DNA of 64,000 nucleotides from JAJPHI01 sp035541875 (GCA_035541875.1 DATKML010000009.1:62001-126000); one strand, 5' to 3'; positions 18,205 to 27,135 are shown, counted from the first letter of the stretch. A program made the numbers and translations. Notes: generated from the letters alone by a model not told the origin.

Positions 18205-19203
18205 TTATCCGAGCAATTCCAGGCCGCGTTCGAACATTAGAGGGCCCGAGAGAGCTATCTCTTCCCAGTGCGGATCGTCGCGCTTGCCCCGCCGATGGAG
18301 CATCAGGTTGAAGCAGGTGATTACCCCGAAGCGGTAACCCGCGAAGGCGCGGAACCATCGTACTTCGTCGGGATCTACCGGAAAGGTCGCCGCCGCCGCA
18401 TAGGTTTCGAGGATTTCCTCCGGCGCCAGCGGACGGACGCGGGTCTCCTCAGGAATCCAGCTTTTTTGGTCGGCAAAGAAGCTGACCCATCCGATATCGA
18501 TTAGCGTTGGGCCGATCGAGGAAATCTCCCAATCGAACAACGCAATCGGCTTGGTTTCGTCATAGAGGATGTTTGACCATTGGAAATCGCCGTGGACGCA
18601 TCCGATGCGTGGATTCGAGGGGATACTGGCGCGCAGGCGCGCACGCAATTCAGGTCCTCGAGCGACGACCTTGGGATCGAGGGTTGGCCGATCGATCAGA
18701 GTGTCGAGACGGTTGATCTCCTCGGCGAGGGAAACCGGATCACCGAACGCATCGCGACGCGATTCTGAATCGAGGGAGTGGAGCGCTGCGATCATCGCGA
18801 TCCCCTTGCGCGCCAACTCGGCCATCTTGGGTGGGTCGTAAGGGTCGTCGCTCAGTTTCACGCCCTCGAGAAATTCGCCGACGAAGTAGGGCCGGCCGAA
18901 GAATTCAGGCTCCTCCCCGCACCAAAGAATTCGAGGCACGGGAATCGCTGTATCCTTGAGCGATTGCATGATCCGAGCCTGACGCACGATATCCGCCGGC
19001 CCTGCAATCTTGACCCCGGGAGGCGCGAGCCGCAGCACGAGTTTGACCGGCGGATCACCGGGCCGTTCAAGGATGAAGCTGTAGCTGAAGCCCGCATGGC
19101 CGGGTAGCGTTTCAATTGAATGCACGTGGGTCGCATCGTCGGCAGTCTTGGTGCGGACGAGGTTACCCAACTGAGTCAGAGTTTGAGTGATCAGTGCGTC
19201 CAT
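18205..19203 (-). CDS. Aminoglycoside-phosphotransferase-fold kinase (ACAD10/11 N-domain / LvaA-like)
   Basis: A 332-residue small-molecule kinase. The catalytic loop is VHGDFQWSN (His204, Asp206, Asn211) and the Mg-binding DFG-like motif is FDWE (Asp224). Close relatives are the N-terminal domain of human ACAD10/11 and LvaA, which phosphorylate the hydroxyl of 4-hydroxyacyl-CoA so that a partner acyl-CoA dehydrogenase-fold enzyme can remove it. Such a dehydrogenase gene starts 128 bases away on the other strand. The chosen ATG (19203) keeps the conserved start; the frame extends to 19329 into the divergent promoter region. The kinase family is firm, the substrate inferred. Confidence 0.82.
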   Translation of the reverse strand: MDALITQTLTQLGNLVRTKTADDATHVHSIETLPGHAGFSYSFILERPGDPPVKLVLRLAPPGVKIAGPADIVRQARIMQSLKDTAIPVPRILWCGEEPEFFGRPYFVGEFLEGVKLSDDPYDPPKMAELARKGIAMIAALHSLDSESRRDAFGDPVSLAEEINRLDTLIDRPTLDPKVVARGPELRARLRASIPSNPRIGCVHGDFQWSNILYDETKPIALFDWEISSIGPTLIDIGWVSFFADQKSWIPEETRVRPLAPEEILETYAAAATFPVDPDEVRWFRAFAGYRFGVITCFNLMLHRRGKRDDPHWEEIALSGPLMFERGLELLG

Positions 19204-19331
19204 AGAATTAGGTCGAGTCTTGCCTATAGATTGGTTCTTTACAAACGCTCTCAGGCACTTCGCGACATTCGCCACGCTTGAGAACTTCGCTTCGCTGAGG
19301 CACTCTCGCTGCATTACGGAGGATAACAATC

Positions 19332-20630
19332 GTGGGTTGGGATTTTGAAACGGAAGCGGAATTTCAGAAGCAGCTCGACTGGATGGAAAAGTTCGTCCGC
19401 GAAGAGGTCGAGCCGCTCGATTACATTCTCGACTCGCCGTACGACGTGCGCGATCCGAAGCGCAACAAACTGGTGCGGCCCCTGCAAAAGGTCGTACGCG
19501 ATCACAAGCTGTGGGCCTGCCATCTCGAACCCGAGCTCGGCGGCCAAGGCTACGGTCAGGTCAAGCTCGCGCTGATGAATGAGATTCTGGGACGGTCACG
19601 TTTTGCACCGAGCGTTTTCGGCTGCCAGGCCCCTGATACCGGTAATGCGGAAATCCTCGCGAAGTACGGAACACCGGAACAAAAGAAGAAGTATCTCGAG
19701 CCGCTGCTGGCCAACGAGATCGTTTCGTGTTTCTCGATGACAGAGCCCCAAGGTGGCGCCGATCCCAAGGTCTTCACTACGCGAGCCGAGTTGAAGGGCG
19801 ACAGCTGGGTGCTGAACGGCGAGAAGTGGTTCTCGTCCAATGCGCGATGGGCAGCCTTCAATATCGTGATGGCCGTATCAGATCCCGACGCACCGCCCTA
19901 TCAGCAGCAGTCGGCCTTTATCGTGCCGATAGAGACTCCGGGAGTGGAGATCAAGCGTAACGTCGGAATTGGCCAGGAGCCTGAAGGCGCAGGTGCGCAC
20001 GCGTACATCAATTATAAAGACGTGCAGATTCCGAAGGATCATTTACTCGGGGAGCGGGGCGGCGGCTTTATCGTTGCCCAGACGCGTCTGGGCGGCGGAC
20101 GGATCCATCATGCGATGCGCACGATAGGGCAGGTCCGCAAAGCCTTCGATCTGATGTGCGAGCGTGCCCTGTCGCGTACGACGCAGGGATCAGTTCTGGC
20201 TGACAAGCAGATGGTGCAGGAGAAGATCGCCGATTCGTGGGTCGATATCGAGCAGTTCCGGTTGCTGGTCCTGCGAACCGCGTGGCGTATCGATCGCTAC
20301 AAGGATTACAAGGCGGTTCGTAAGGATATCGCCGCTGTAAAGGCGCAGATGCCTAAAGTCTTCCATGATGTGACGGTACGGGCGCTGCAACTGCATGGCT
20401 CCCTCGGCGTCACTCCGGAGATGCCCTTTGTCGACCAGCTCATGGAGAGCTTCGTGATGGGGCTCGCCGATGGTCCAACTGAAGTACATAAGGTCACGCT
20501 CGCCCGCCTGATTCTGCGCGAGCATAAGGCGACTCAGGGCCTCTTCCCGACGGGCCATATCCCGGCGTTGCGGGAAGCTGCGATTAAGAAATACGGCGAG
20601 CTCATCGAAATGGAGGTGGCGGAACAATGA
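19332..20630 (+). CDS. Acyl-CoA dehydrogenase, ACAD10/11-like
   Basis: A 432-residue FAD enzyme. Recognisable features are the flavin/substrate loop CFSMTEPQGGADPKVF, the strand WVLNGEKWFSSNA, and the C-terminal FAD-dimer region LQLHGSLGVTPEMP. DGPTEVHKVTLAR is the ACAD10/11-type ending, where ordinary short-chain enzymes have YEGT. It begins at GTG with GGAGGA 8 bases upstream. The stop overlaps the next SDR start as ATGA. With the divergent kinase this resembles the ACAD10/11 or LvaA-LvaC pair, which removes a 4-hydroxyl via a phospho-intermediate. Ordinary alpha,beta-dehydrogenation is the alternative. Confidence 0.88.
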   Translation: MGWDFETEAEFQKQLDWMEKFVREEVEPLDYILDSPYDVRDPKRNKLVRPLQKVVRDHKLWACHLEPELGGQGYGQVKLALMNEILGRSRFAPSVFGCQAPDTGNAEILAKYGTPEQKKKYLEPLLANEIVSCFSMTEPQGGADPKVFTTRAELKGDSWVLNGEKWFSSNARWAAFNIVMAVSDPDAPPYQQQSAFIVPIETPGVEIKRNVGIGQEPEGAGAHAYINYKDVQIPKDHLLGERGGGFIVAQTRLGGGRIHHAMRTIGQVRKAFDLMCERALSRTTQGSVLADKQMVQEKIADSWVDIEQFRLLVLRTAWRIDRYKDYKAVRKDIAAVKAQMPKVFHDVTVRALQLHGSLGVTPEMPFVDQLMESFVMGLADGPTEVHKVTLARLILREHKATQGLFPTGHIPALREAAIKKYGELIEMEVAEQ

Positions 20631-21433
20631 GCGACGCCTCGCGGAACTTCGCCACGAGCTGGTACGACTTTACCGGCAAGGTCGTCGTTATTACCGGCGG
20701 TAGTCGCGGAATCGGCCACGCGATGGCGCTGGCGTTTGCTCGTGCGGGCGCCAACGTTGCGATCGCAAGTCGCAAGCTCGAAGCGTGTGAATCGACCGTG
20801 AAGGAGATCCAGGCGCTGGGTGGCAACGCATCGGCCCACGCAATTCATGTTGGCAAGTGGGCGGACTGTAATCGACTGGCCGAAGAGGTCTACGGACGAT
20901 GGGGTAAAGCCGACGTGCTTATCAACAACGCCGGCCTCTCGCCGCTCGCGCCGTCGGCACTCGATCACAGCGAAGACCTGTTCGACAAAGTAATTGGGGT
21001 GAACCTGAAGGGCCCTTATCGATTGTCGGCGCTGTTCGGCTCCCGGATGGCGGCAGGTGAGGGGGGGGCGATTATCAATATTTCTTCGACCGCAGCGGCC
21101 CGTCCGGACAAGGATATGGCGGTGTACGGTGCGGCCAAGGCTGGGCTGCAAGTGATCACGCGGACTTTTGCGCAGGAGTATGGGCCCAAAGTCCGCGTCA
21201 ATTGCATCATGTGCGGACCGTTCCACACGGATATCAGCAAAGGATGGTCGCGCACCGCGGACTTTACGAAGCGGGCCAAAGAGACCTTCCCGCTGCAACG
21301 GGCAGGCGAGCCGGAGGAAGTAGCTGGGGCTGCGATGTACTTCGCGAGCGCAGCTTCGAGCTACACGACGGGGGCGATCCTCACGATCGACGGAGGCCAT
21401 ATTAACCCTGTAGTGAAGACGGTTTACGAGTGA
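20627..21433 (+). CDS. Short-chain dehydrogenase/reductase
   Basis: A 268-residue classical SDR. The cofactor loop is TGGSRGIGHA (Gly24-Gly30), the NNAG motif lies at residues 100-103, and the active site is Ser153/154, Tyr167 and Lys171 (YGAAK). Its start codon overlaps the acyl-CoA dehydrogenase stop by four bases, so the two are translationally coupled and probably act on the same acyl chain, for example as a hydroxyacyl-CoA dehydrogenase or ketoacyl reductase. Ser-Arg after the second glycine of the loop tends towards NADP binding, but this is not decisive. Confidence 0.88.
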   Translation: MSDASRNFATSWYDFTGKVVVITGGSRGIGHAMALAFARAGANVAIASRKLEACESTVKEIQALGGNASAHAIHVGKWADCNRLAEEVYGRWGKADVLINNAGLSPLAPSALDHSEDLFDKVIGVNLKGPYRLSALFGSRMAAGEGGAIINISSTAAARPDKDMAVYGAAKAGLQVITRTFAQEYGPKVRVNCIMCGPFHTDISKGWSRTADFTKRAKETFPLQRAGEPEEVAGAAMYFASAASSYTTGAILTIDGGHINPVVKTVYE

Positions 21434-21553
21434 AGTTTCGCCGCTTTGACGCCTTTTTTAGTTCCGGCGGTGTTTGCTATTGTCGCATCACCGAAATCAG
21501 ATCGGACCGAGATGCAGTAGCTTGGTCGATCCAATTCACAAGCGAGGCCTCAT

Positions 21554-22792
21554 ATGAAGGTTAACTGGTTCCATCTGATGCCGTGGCGCTTTCTGCCGCA
21601 GAATTTTGAAAACGAGCATCACAGCGTTTGGGTCGATGTTCCGACCAAACTGTACGATTCGACGCGAGGGCATCATCTTTATAATGAGTTCCTCGACGAA
21701 ATTGAGTTCGCCGACAAGATGGGTCTCGATGGTGTCTGCGTTAACGAGCATCATGCAAACGCCTACGGCCTGATGCCTTCGCCGAATATTATGGCCGCGG
21801 CGGTCGCGCGTCGCACCACCAACGCGAGTCTCGTCGTTCTCGGCAACAGTATTGCGATGTACAATCCGCCCCTGCGCGTGGCTGAAGAGTTCGCGATGCT
21901 TGATCTGATCTCCGGCGGACGTCTGGTTGCGGGATTCCCGGTCGGCAGCAGCTCAGACGATAACTACGCGTACGGCTTCTCGCCGGCGACGCTGCGCGAG
22001 CGCTACTACGAGGCTCACGACTTCATCAAACGGGCGTGGACCGAGGAAGAACCCTTCGTCTTCAACGGCCGGTACAACAAGGTCCGCTACAGCAACCTCT
22101 TTATACGTCCTGTACAGAAGCCGCATCCGCCGATCTGGATTCCGGGTGGGGGCTCGGTCGAGACCTGGGATTGGACGCTGGAACACGACTACGTATACTG
22201 CGCGCTTTCATATCTCGGTTACGAGTACGGCAAGCGTGTCGGCAACGGCTATTGGGAACGCGCCGACAAGCTCGGCAAGGATATGAATCCGTATCGCTTC
22301 GGTTACCTGCAGCTGATCTGCGTCGCCGAAACGGATGAGCAGGCGGAGAAGGACTATGCCGAGCATCTCGAGTACTTCTACAATAAGTGCGTGCATGTAG
22401 CGCCGGAATTCGCCGATGCGCCGGGTTATCGGACGGAGGCGACGCTCCGCGCCGGCCTTACGGGGGGTGTAAGCAACGCCGCCAATATGTTCCGCAAGGG
22501 ACTGAAGTGGAAGGATTTCGTCGATCGGAATTACGTTGTGGCCGGATCGCCTGCGACGGTTCGGGACAAGCTGACCTGGATCTTGAAAGACCTTAACGTC
22601 GGTCAGCTGATGGCGTTGCAGCAGATTGGCAGCATGCCGAAGCATCTGGTGCTCAAGAACACGGAACTCTTCGCGAAGGAAGTTATGCCCTCGCTCAAGA
22701 AGATCTGGGCCGAAGAGTGGGAAGATCGCTGGTCTCCCCGTCCGCTGCCGGCCAAGGAGCGGGCGGTTCCGGGTCAGGCCGAAGCGCGTTAG
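21554..22792 (+). CDS. Luciferase-like flavin-dependent monooxygenase (LLM class)
   Basis: A 412-residue TIM-barrel flavoprotein of the bacterial luciferase superfamily. Conserved parts include FADKMGLDGVCVNEHH, the strand LVVLGNSIAMYNPPLRVAEE and LDLISGGRLVAGFPVGS. Members use FMNH2 or F420H2; FMN enzymes in this class include type II Baeyer-Villiger and hydrocarbon-oxidising monooxygenases. It has a ~40-residue acidic/basic C-terminal extension beyond the barrel. A GAGG stretch precedes the ATG. It follows the SDR by 120 bases and is followed by a hairpin, so it may be its own unit. A separate flavin reductase is not seen nearby. Confidence 0.82.
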   Translation: MKVNWFHLMPWRFLPQNFENEHHSVWVDVPTKLYDSTRGHHLYNEFLDEIEFADKMGLDGVCVNEHHANAYGLMPSPNIMAAAVARRTTNASLVVLGNSIAMYNPPLRVAEEFAMLDLISGGRLVAGFPVGSSSDDNYAYGFSPATLRERYYEAHDFIKRAWTEEEPFVFNGRYNKVRYSNLFIRPVQKPHPPIWIPGGGSVETWDWTLEHDYVYCALSYLGYEYGKRVGNGYWERADKLGKDMNPYRFGYLQLICVAETDEQAEKDYAEHLEYFYNKCVHVAPEFADAPGYRTEATLRAGLTGGVSNAANMFRKGLKWKDFVDRNYVVAGSPATVRDKLTWILKDLNVGQLMALQQIGSMPKHLVLKNTELFAKEVMPSLKKIWAEEWEDRWSPRPLPAKERAVPGQAEAR

Positions 22793-22823
22793 AGAGTCGA
22801 TTCAAATCTCGTATTCATTCTGG

Positions 22824-22853
22824 GCGAAGCGCTCCACCATTGGGGCGCTTCGC
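22824..22853 (+). terminator. Hairpin after LLM gene
   Basis: GCGAAGCGCTCC pairs with GGGGCGCTTCGC (one G-U pair) around a six-base loop, 31 bases past the LLM stop. There is no T-run, so it may be a weak terminator or an RNA-stabilising element before the alpha/beta hydrolase gene. The sequence also resembles the CTGAGCGAAGCG interspersed-repeat core. Confidence 0.45.
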
Positions 22854-22914
22854 TCACGAATAATGGGGAATGAACGGACTCCAAAAGATCAAGTTCACGG
22901 AGTGACTTATCGCG

Positions 22915-23712
22915 ATGAGTGAATTGAAGACCATCTCCCTGCGCGGCGGGGATTTCTCGGTCAAATACTATCAGGAGGGCAAGGGCGATCATCTGGTATT
23001 CCTCCACAGCGCTGGCGGCTTGCCGGGGTTCACGCCCGAGCTTCAGGCGTTAAGCGAGCACTACACGGTTACGGCGCCGATATTGCCGGGCTTTGGCTCA
23101 TCGGGCGTCGAGCATCTGCATGAAGATGTGCAAAAGCTGGTTTTCTTCGGATGGGACTTTGTCGATGCGATGAAAATCGACAAGGCGATCCTCGTGGGCC
23201 ACTCCTTCGGTGGGATGATGGCCGCCGAGATGGCTGCGACAGAGCCGAGCCGGGTGAAAAAGCTGGTGCTGGTTGCTCCGGCGGGCTTGTATGTCAAAGA
23301 GCATCCGATGCTCGATATCTGGGCGACCACGCCTCCGAATCTGATGAAAGCGGCGTTCCACAATCCTGAATCACCGATTGCCAAGGCGGCGATGGCAACT
23401 CCCACGGAGCATCAGGCGCAGGTGGAAGCGATCGTCGGGCTGGCCAACGCGCTTTCGACCGCAAGCCGCTTCCTGTTTCCCAACGGCGATCGCGGTCTGA
23501 GCGAGCGACTCTACCGTATCAAGGCGGCGACACTGCTGTTGTGGGGCGAGACGGACGGGATTATCCCGCCGCAGCATGCCGATGAGTTCAAGCGGCTCCT
23601 CACCAGTGCAGCATCGGTAAAGATTCAGCGTATCGCTGGGGCAGGGCATGTGATGTTCCCCGAAGCGCCCGAGACCTCGGTAAAGGCAATTCTCGATTTC
23701 TGCGCGGCTTGA
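22915..23712 (+). CDS. Alpha/beta hydrolase (MhpC/lactonase-type)
   Basis: A 265-residue soluble alpha/beta hydrolase with a full triad: Ser97 in GHSFGG, Asp214 in WGETDGI and His245 in GAGHVMF. The oxyanion region is FLHSAGG. It is close in style to C-C bond hydrolases and lactonases of ring-degradation pathways. It has no signal peptide, so acts in the cytoplasm. The next gene, a dienelactone-hydrolase family enzyme, starts 19 bases later, which makes co-transcription likely. A role in opening a lactone made by the nearby monooxygenases is inference. Confidence 0.85.
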   Translation: MSELKTISLRGGDFSVKYYQEGKGDHLVFLHSAGGLPGFTPELQALSEHYTVTAPILPGFGSSGVEHLHEDVQKLVFFGWDFVDAMKIDKAILVGHSFGGMMAAEMAATEPSRVKKLVLVAPAGLYVKEHPMLDIWATTPPNLMKAAFHNPESPIAKAAMATPTEHQAQVEAIVGLANALSTASRFLFPNGDRGLSERLYRIKAATLLLWGETDGIIPPQHADEFKRLLTSAASVKIQRIAGAGHVMFPEAPETSVKAILDFCAA

Positions 23713-23731
23713 AACGAAAGGATTAACTTCG

Positions 23732-24451
23732 ATGAAGACTGAGACCCTCAATTACAAGGATGGCGACCTCAACCTGATTGGATGTGTTGCCTATGACGAG
23801 AACGCCGGCGGTAAGCGTCCCGCCGTCGTTATTATGCCGGATGCGTTTGGCTTTAGCCCTTTCGTCAAAGAGCGAGCCGAGCGCTTGGCGAAGAATGGCT
23901 GGGTCGTAATGGGAGCAGATCCTTACGGCAACGCCTTTATGGCGAAGGATCTGCAGGAAGGTATCAAGCACGCGATGGATCTGCTCGGCAGCCCGGCTAA
24001 GGTTCGCGCCCGTGTTCGTGCTGCGGTTGAGAAGGTGGCATCGCTGCCGCAGGTCGATCCGAATCGGATCGGTGTGATGGGCTATTGCATGGGTGGTACC
24101 TGCTCGCTGGAAATTGCGCGCGATGGTGCGGCCGGAGTTCGCGGCGTGGTTTCATTCCACGGCACTCTCGCTACTCAGGCTCCTGCTAATGCGGGTAAGA
24201 CCAAGGCCAAAGTCCTGGTTTGCCACGGCGCCGATGATCCTTTCGTGCCGGTGGCGCAGGTCGCCGGTCTTGCGGAAGAGATGACCAAGGCGGGCGTCGA
24301 ATATCAGATCGTGAGCTACCCGGGCGTTGTACACAGCTTCACGAATCCGGAAGCGGCTTCGATTGGCGCTCCGGGTATCGCCTATGACAAGCATGCGGAT
24401 GAGCATTCATGGAAGGCGATGACGGCGTTTTTCAGTGAGGTCTTCGCGTAG
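23732..24451 (+). CDS. Dienelactone hydrolase family protein
   Basis: A 239-residue alpha/beta hydrolase whose nucleophile is Cys119 (GYCMGG), as in ClcD-type dienelactone hydrolases, with Asp169 (GADDPFVP) and His201 (GVVHSF) completing the Cys-Asp-His triad. ClcD family members hydrolyse lactones such as 4-carboxymethylenebut-2-en-4-olide. AAGGA precedes the ATG. It sits between an alpha/beta hydrolase and a short HELAH protein on the same strand; ribosomes probably move directly through the run. Confidence 0.88.
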   Translation: MKTETLNYKDGDLNLIGCVAYDENAGGKRPAVVIMPDAFGFSPFVKERAERLAKNGWVVMGADPYGNAFMAKDLQEGIKHAMDLLGSPAKVRARVRAAVEKVASLPQVDPNRIGVMGYCMGGTCSLEIARDGAAGVRGVVSFHGTLATQAPANAGKTKAKVLVCHGADDPFVPVAQVAGLAEEMTKAGVEYQIVSYPGVVHSFTNPEAASIGAPGIAYDKHADEHSWKAMTAFFSEVFA

Positions 24452-24485
24452 GGAATTTTTCGAGTCGAGCGAGTGCGCAGGGTTC

Positions 24486-24836
24486 ATGTCCCAGCAGTCG
24501 AGAGCGATTCGGCGCAAGAACATAACCGACCTGGCGCGAATGACCTGGGAGCGGCTCTGGTCCGAGCCGATGCCCGCCGGATGGAAGGTTTATCTGGTGC
24601 GGAAAACGGTAATCCAGAACGCCTATGGTCGGCGCGTGTGTGGTGTGATCCAGCGGAATCGGAAGACGATTCTTATCGGTCGCCATACCAAGCACTACAG
24701 TTTCAAGACCCTAGTGCATGAGCTGGCGCATCTGCGGACGCTCGACGAAGAAGCGGATCATGGTCCGCAATGGGAGTATGAGTTCAACTCGATCGCACTT
24801 CCATTACTTGGGGGGGAGCTGGATCGAGATATCTGA
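24486..24836 (+). CDS. Small SprT/WLM-like HELAH protein
   Basis: About 116 residues. HELAH at His78-Glu79-His82 followed by DHGPQWEYEF (His92) is the zinc-binding arrangement of SprT- and WLM-type metallopeptidases, with the HGxxW third-ligand motif. No other domain fits in this length, so it is a minimal metallopeptidase core. The chosen ATG gives a Gln-Ser-Arg start; a GTG at 24435 would overlap the upstream gene by 17 bases. Its location between catabolic enzymes is odd. The family assignment rests on the motif only. Confidence 0.55.
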   Translation: MSQQSRAIRRKNITDLARMTWERLWSEPMPAGWKVYLVRKTVIQNAYGRRVCGVIQRNRKTILIGRHTKHYSFKTLVHELAHLRTLDEEADHGPQWEYEFNSIALPLLGGELDRDI

Positions 24837-24866
24837 GCAATCGTACTCCTGAACGGATTTAAAATT

Positions 24867-26525
24867 ATGGCAGCAGCGGAAAGCTCTCAAGGAAATACGC
24901 AAGTGACCGATTTCGATGCAATCGTAATCGGGGCAGGGTTCTCCGGGATGTACATGCTCCATCGCCTGCGCGACGTCGTTGGACTGTCGGTCCAGGTCTA
25001 TGAGCGAGGCACCGGAGTGGGTGGGACCTGGTACTGGAACCGCTATCCCGGCGCACGATGCGACTCGGAAAGCTATATCTACTGCTATACCTTCGATAGG
25101 CAGTTGCTCCAGGAATGGGAATGGAGCGAGCGTTATCCCGAGCAGCCTGAGATTCTCCGCTATCTGAATCACGTCGCCGACCGCTTCGATTTGCGGCGCA
25201 ATATCCAGTTCAGTACGAGTGTTACCTCCGCGAACTTCGACGAGCAGACGAACACCTGGAGAGTCACCACCGATCGCGGCGAAAAGGTCTCAGCCCGTTT
25301 TCTGATTGCCGCAGTGGGCACTCTCTCGGCCACCAATATCCCCAAGTTTAAGGGGCTCGAGACCTTCAAGGGCAAGTGGTACCACACCAGTCAGTGGCCG
25401 CATGGTGGCGTTGATTTTATCGCCAAGCGAGTAGCTGTCGTGGGCACCGGTGCGACAGCTGTGCAAGCGATTCCGGAAATCGCGCAGCAAGCCAAGCAAC
25501 TCACGGTATTCCAGCGTACTCCGGCGTACTGTGTGCCGGCCCGCAACGGTAAAGTTGATCCTGATGTAGTGAAGGCACGCAAGGCCGACTACGACGGGAT
25601 TAGACAGCGCATTCGCCAATCCCAGTTCGGTCACGAGCTTTACTTCATCGAGAAGTCGGTGCTCGATGCCTCGCCGGAGGAACGGGAGCGAATTTTCGAA
25701 GAGCTTTGGGACCAAGGTGGTTTCGGGTACTGGTTGGCAAACTACCAGGACATGCTTTTCGACGAAAAAGCGAACGAACTTTGTGCCGAATTTCTGAAGC
25801 GCAAGATCCGCTCGATCGTCAGAGACCCGGCCCTCGCGGAGAAGCTCATTCCGAAGAGCTATCCCTACGGGACGAAGCGGCAGCCGCTCGATACCAATTA
25901 TTTCGAGACTTTTAATAAGGACAACGTACTGCTGGTCGATGCGAAAGACGCGCCGATTGAAGAGATAACGCCCAAGGGTATCCGAGCAGGCGGCAAGGAG
26001 TACGAGTTCGATAGTATCGTGTTTGCGACGGGCTTCGACGCGATGACCGGACCGCTGAAGAGTTTGAATATTCGCGGTCGGAACGGGGAAGCGCTCGCGA
26101 CGAAATGGGCTGACGGGCCTCATACCTATCTGGGATTAGCAGTCGCGGGTTTTCCGAACCTGTTCACTATCACCGGTCCGGGCAGCCCCTCGGTGATGTC
26201 GAACATGCCGGTATCTATCGAGCAGCACGTCGAGTGGGTCTCGGACTGTATCGAATATATGCGGCGTAACCATCTCGCCGTTATCGAGGCCAAGCCGGAT
26301 GCCGAGGACGAGTGGACGAGGCACGTGTCGGAGGTCGCTGAGGGCACTCTGATGACGCGTGCGAACTCGTGGTATGTCGGAGCGAATATCCCCGGAAAGC
26401 CGCGAGTTTTTATGCCGTATCTAGGCGGAGTCGGGGTGTACCGCGAGAAATGCGACGAAGTCGTCGCTCAGGGTTACAAGGGATTCAATCTGATCGGAGC
26501 AAAGGAGAGCGCTGCCGGTCATTGA
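24867..26525 (+). CDS. Type I Baeyer-Villiger monooxygenase (cyclohexanone monooxygenase-like)
   Basis: A 552-residue FAD/NADPH enzyme, the usual length for the family. The FAD Rossmann loop is IGAGFSGMYML (Gly22-Gly27). The Baeyer-Villiger fingerprint FxGxxxHxxxW(P/D) is present exactly as FKGKWYHTSQWP (Phe167, Gly169, His173, Trp177, Pro178). The NADPH Rossmann loop follows as VVGTGATAVQ. It should insert an oxygen next to a ketone, giving an ester or lactone. The upstream esterase and dienelactone-hydrolase genes on the same strand could open that product. The gene starts 30 bases after the HELAH gene. The ketone substrate is unknown. Confidence 0.92.
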   Translation: MAAAESSQGNTQVTDFDAIVIGAGFSGMYMLHRLRDVVGLSVQVYERGTGVGGTWYWNRYPGARCDSESYIYCYTFDRQLLQEWEWSERYPEQPEILRYLNHVADRFDLRRNIQFSTSVTSANFDEQTNTWRVTTDRGEKVSARFLIAAVGTLSATNIPKFKGLETFKGKWYHTSQWPHGGVDFIAKRVAVVGTGATAVQAIPEIAQQAKQLTVFQRTPAYCVPARNGKVDPDVVKARKADYDGIRQRIRQSQFGHELYFIEKSVLDASPEERERIFEELWDQGGFGYWLANYQDMLFDEKANELCAEFLKRKIRSIVRDPALAEKLIPKSYPYGTKRQPLDTNYFETFNKDNVLLVDAKDAPIEEITPKGIRAGGKEYEFDSIVFATGFDAMTGPLKSLNIRGRNGEALATKWADGPHTYLGLAVAGFPNLFTITGPGSPSVMSNMPVSIEQHVEWVSDCIEYMRRNHLAVIEAKPDAEDEWTRHVSEVAEGTLMTRANSWYVGANIPGKPRVFMPYLGGVGVYREKCDEVVAQGYKGFNLIGAKESAAGH

Positions 26526-26592
26526 CGGCACCCTCAGGATCTTTCTAACGTCATTCGCCGGATGAACACTCGTCCATGTCAGGCGGGAACCG

Positions 26593-27135
26593 ATGGATAT
26601 GAAGAACGAAATCGCAGTTTTCGGTGGTGGATGCTTTTGGTGTACTGAGGCGGTCTTCGAACAAGTGCAGGGCGTTGTGTCGGTCAAATCCGGCTTTGCC
26701 GGTGGCACAGTGCCGAATCCGACCTATCCGCAGGTGTGTACCGGACGCACCGGTCATGCCGAGGTCGCTCGCATCGAGTTCGAACCGTCGCAAATCAGCT
26801 ATCGTGACCTGCTGGAGATATTCTTCGCGACGCATGATCCGACGACGCTCAACCGACAGGGTAACGACGTCGGCACCGAGTACCGCTCGATCATCCTCTA
26901 CACTTCGGAGGAGCAGAGGCGCGCGGCCGAAGGGTGTATCGCTGAGCTTACCGAGACGCGTGCGTTCCCCGATCCGATCGTAACGGAGGTGAAGCCGTTA
27001 GAGGCTTTTTATCCGGCCGAGGACTACCATCATCAGTATTTTCGGAACAACACCTTTGCGCCTTACTGCCAGTTTGTGATTGCACCCAAGCTGGCGAAGT
27101 TCCGCAAATACTTTGGCGAGCGCCTGAAGGCTTAG
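26593..27135 (+). CDS. msrA: Peptide-methionine (S)-S-oxide reductase
   Basis: A 180-residue MsrA. The catalytic motif GGCFWCTE places the active-site Cys at residue 14, followed by the conserved GYAGG-like GFAGGTVPNPTYPQV. EFFATHDPTTLNRQGNDVGTEYRS is the substrate-binding segment. EDYHHQYF near the end is also typical. It repairs oxidised methionine using thioredoxin. It follows a flavin monooxygenase, which can leak peroxide, so a protective role is plausible. The ATG at 26593 or the in-frame ATG at 26599 may be used. Confidence 0.95.
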   Translation: MDMKNEIAVFGGGCFWCTEAVFEQVQGVVSVKSGFAGGTVPNPTYPQVCTGRTGHAEVARIEFEPSQISYRDLLEIFFATHDPTTLNRQGNDVGTEYRSIILYTSEEQRRAAEGCIAELTETRAFPDPIVTEVKPLEAFYPAEDYHHQYFRNNTFAPYCQFVIAPKLAKFRKYFGERLKA

